Below, in pieces: positions 5,652 to 6,845 of a DNA stretch of 6,845 nucleotides. Source of the DNA: an uncultured Acidobacteriota bacterium (GTDB lineage: Bacteria; Acidobacteriota; Blastocatellia; Pyrinomonadales; Pyrinomonadaceae); the NCBI GenBank assembly GCA_902826385.1, contig CADEEU010000200.1, positions 1 to 6,845 of the forward strand, read 5' to 3'. Made by a program: the position numbers and the translations under genes. The stretch's first letter is position 1; every line of letters begins with the position of its first letter. The notes under the pieces are model-generated. The model was not told the DNA's origin. It searched no databases and worked only from the letters and a program-made list of their open reading frames with translations.

Positions 5652-6845
5652 ATGAAAAATAGATCGCTGCTTATTATCGCGTTTGTCTGTTCGTTTACTG
5701 CACAGGTTGCTTATGCCCAAACGGCACTGACCGCCGAGGACTACGCCCGGGCCGAAAAGATGCTGATGTACAACACGGCACCGCTGGTGGATCGCAGCGG
5801 CGTTCGGGCTACGTTTTTGCCGGACGGACGTTTTTGGTACATGGTGCTGACGCCGACCGGACGTGAGTACGTGCTGGTGAACCCGGCCGATGGTTCGAAG
5901 CAGGTCGGCGACAGCCTGGCGAAGATCGGCGTGACAGCTCCGACACCAAGCGGGCCGGGCTCGGCAAACGCCGTGAAATCGCCGGACGGCAAGCGCGAGG
6001 TTTACATAAAGGACTGGAACCTTTGGGTACGTGAGATCGAGACGAAGAAGGAGACTCAGCTTACAACCGACGGCGTAAAAGATTTTGGTTACTCGACGGA
6101 CAACGCCGGTTGGCGTAAAAGCGACCGGCCCATCGTGATCTGGTCGCCGGATTCGAAGAAGGTCGGGACCTATCAGCAGGACCAGCGGAATGTCAGCGAT
6201 ATGTACCTGGTCACCACTAACGTAGGAGCACCCAAGCTTGAGGCGTGGAAATATCCGCTTCCGCAGGACAAGGAGATCATCAAGATTCATCGCATCATCG
6301 TCGACGTAGAAGCGGGTAAAGTTGTTCGGTTAAAGATGCAGCCGGACGATCGCCGTGGAACGTTGTGCGACGACATCTCGTGCTCAGGCGGTTTTGACGA
6401 CAACGAGTGGAGCCCGGATTCGACGAAATTGGCGTTTGTTTCCAGCAGCCGCGATCACAAAGAAGCGAAATTCCGAATCGCCGATGCTGCGACTGGCGAC
6501 GTTCGAGATGTGATGGAAGAAAGGGTCGCTACACAATATGAGTCGGGGCAGGGTGAGGTCAACTGGAAGTATTTCCCGGCGACGAACGAAGTGATCTGGT
6601 ACTCCGAACGCGACGATTGGGGGCATCTTTATCTGTACGACCTAACCAACGGCCGTTTGAAGAACCAGATAACGAAGGGAAACTTTGTCGTTACACGAGT
6701 ACTGAAAGTTGACGAAAAAGCCCGCGTGATCTGGTTCGAAGCGAACGGTCGCGAGGCTGGACGCGATCCTTACTTTTCGCATTTTTACCGAATAAAGTTC
6801 GACTGCACCGGGCTTCAGCTTCTGACGCCGGACGACGGAAATCAT
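5652..6845 (+). CDS. Exported DPP-IV N-terminal beta-propeller protein, probable S9 family peptidase (3' end cut by window)
   Basis: 398 codons are visible without a stop. Residues 1-22 are a signal peptide (MKNR, a hydrophobic core, AYA before QT), so the protein is periplasmic or secreted. The rest is the DPP-IV-type beta-propeller: repeated blade motifs KSPDGKREVYI (109-119), NLWVREI (123-129), WSPDSKKVGTYQQD (164-177), WSPDSTKLAFVSS (253-265) and the family-typical WYSERDDWGHLYLYDLTNG (316-334). The block KYPLPQDKEI (200-209) followed by VVRLKM is also usual for these proteins. In complete family members an alpha/beta-hydrolase domain with a Ser-Asp-His triad follows and cleaves dipeptides or short peptides; that part lies beyond the window, so peptidase activity is inferred. 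The ATG gives a complete signal peptide but has no good Shine-Dalgarno sequence; a strong promoter lies just upstream. It is divergent from the membrane-protein pair. Confidence 0.9.
   Translation, partial: MKNRSLLIIAFVCSFTAQVAYAQTALTAEDYARAEKMLMYNTAPLVDRSGVRATFLPDGRFWYMVLTPTGREYVLVNPADGSKQVGDSLAKIGVTAPTPSGPGSANAVKSPDGKREVYIKDWNLWVREIETKKETQLTTDGVKDFGYSTDNAGWRKSDRPIVIWSPDSKKVGTYQQDQRNVSDMYLVTTNVGAPKLEAWKYPLPQDKEIIKIHRIIVDVEAGKVVRLKMQPDDRRGTLCDDISCSGGFDDNEWSPDSTKLAFVSSSRDHKEAKFRIADAATGDVRDVMEERVATQYESGQGEVNWKYFPATNEVIWYSERDDWGHLYLYDLTNGRLKNQITKGNFVVTRVLKVDEKARVIWFEANGREAGRDPYFSHFYRIKFDCTGLQLLTPDDGNH

Noticed and set aside
5556..6290. A 244-residue minus-strand open frame opposite the DPP-IV-like gene
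   Set aside because: It is antisense to a protein with a clear signal peptide and propeller motifs, and it covers the divergent promoter region.
1..6845. A new defence, mobile or multi-gene system
   Set aside because: No nuclease, transposase, recombinase, toxin-antitoxin pair, phage gene or CRISPR repeat is visible; the recognised genes are metabolic or envelope genes.

Overview
The window looks like ordinary chromosomal DNA from a Gram-negative bacterium of medium GC content. My best guess is an Acidobacteriota lineage of the Blastocatellia/Pyrinomonadaceae kind. That guess rests on gene style (an exported OmpA-type protein with a DUF5666-like front part, a two-lipoyl-domain E2 acyltransferase, a secreted S9/DPP-IV-type protein) and not on any marker gene. 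I see no transposase, integrase, phage gene, CRISPR array, tRNA or rRNA.

Layout: (1) 1-967, minus strand: an exported OmpA C-terminal-domain protein, cut by the left edge. (2) 968-1408: non-coding leader, with a hairpin terminator at its right end that belongs to the next gene. (3) 1409-3163, minus: the E2 subunit of a 2-oxo acid dehydrogenase complex, with two recently duplicated lipoyl domains. (4) 3349-4470, plus: a 373-residue protein of unknown function, divergent from the E2 gene. (5) 4522-4944 and 4948-5517, minus: two adjacent, apparently paralogous small membrane proteins, convergent with gene 4. (6) 5518-5651: a short divergent promoter region in which two good sigma-70-like promoters overlap face to face. 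(7) 5652-6845, plus: an exported DPP-IV-like beta-propeller protein, presumably an S9 peptidase, cut by the right edge before its catalytic domain.

The genes do not form one pathway. E2 serves central carbon metabolism, and its E1 and E3 partners are not in the window. The OmpA-like and DPP-IV-like proteins act in the envelope. The two membrane proteins probably form a co-transcribed pair. I did not find a convincing new multi-gene system. The points most worth a second look are the in-frame stop between the two membrane paralogues, the overlapping divergent promoters, the duplicated lipoyl module that carries a CTTGGGA-like DNA repeat, and the OmpA domain lacking its usual ligand-binding Asp.
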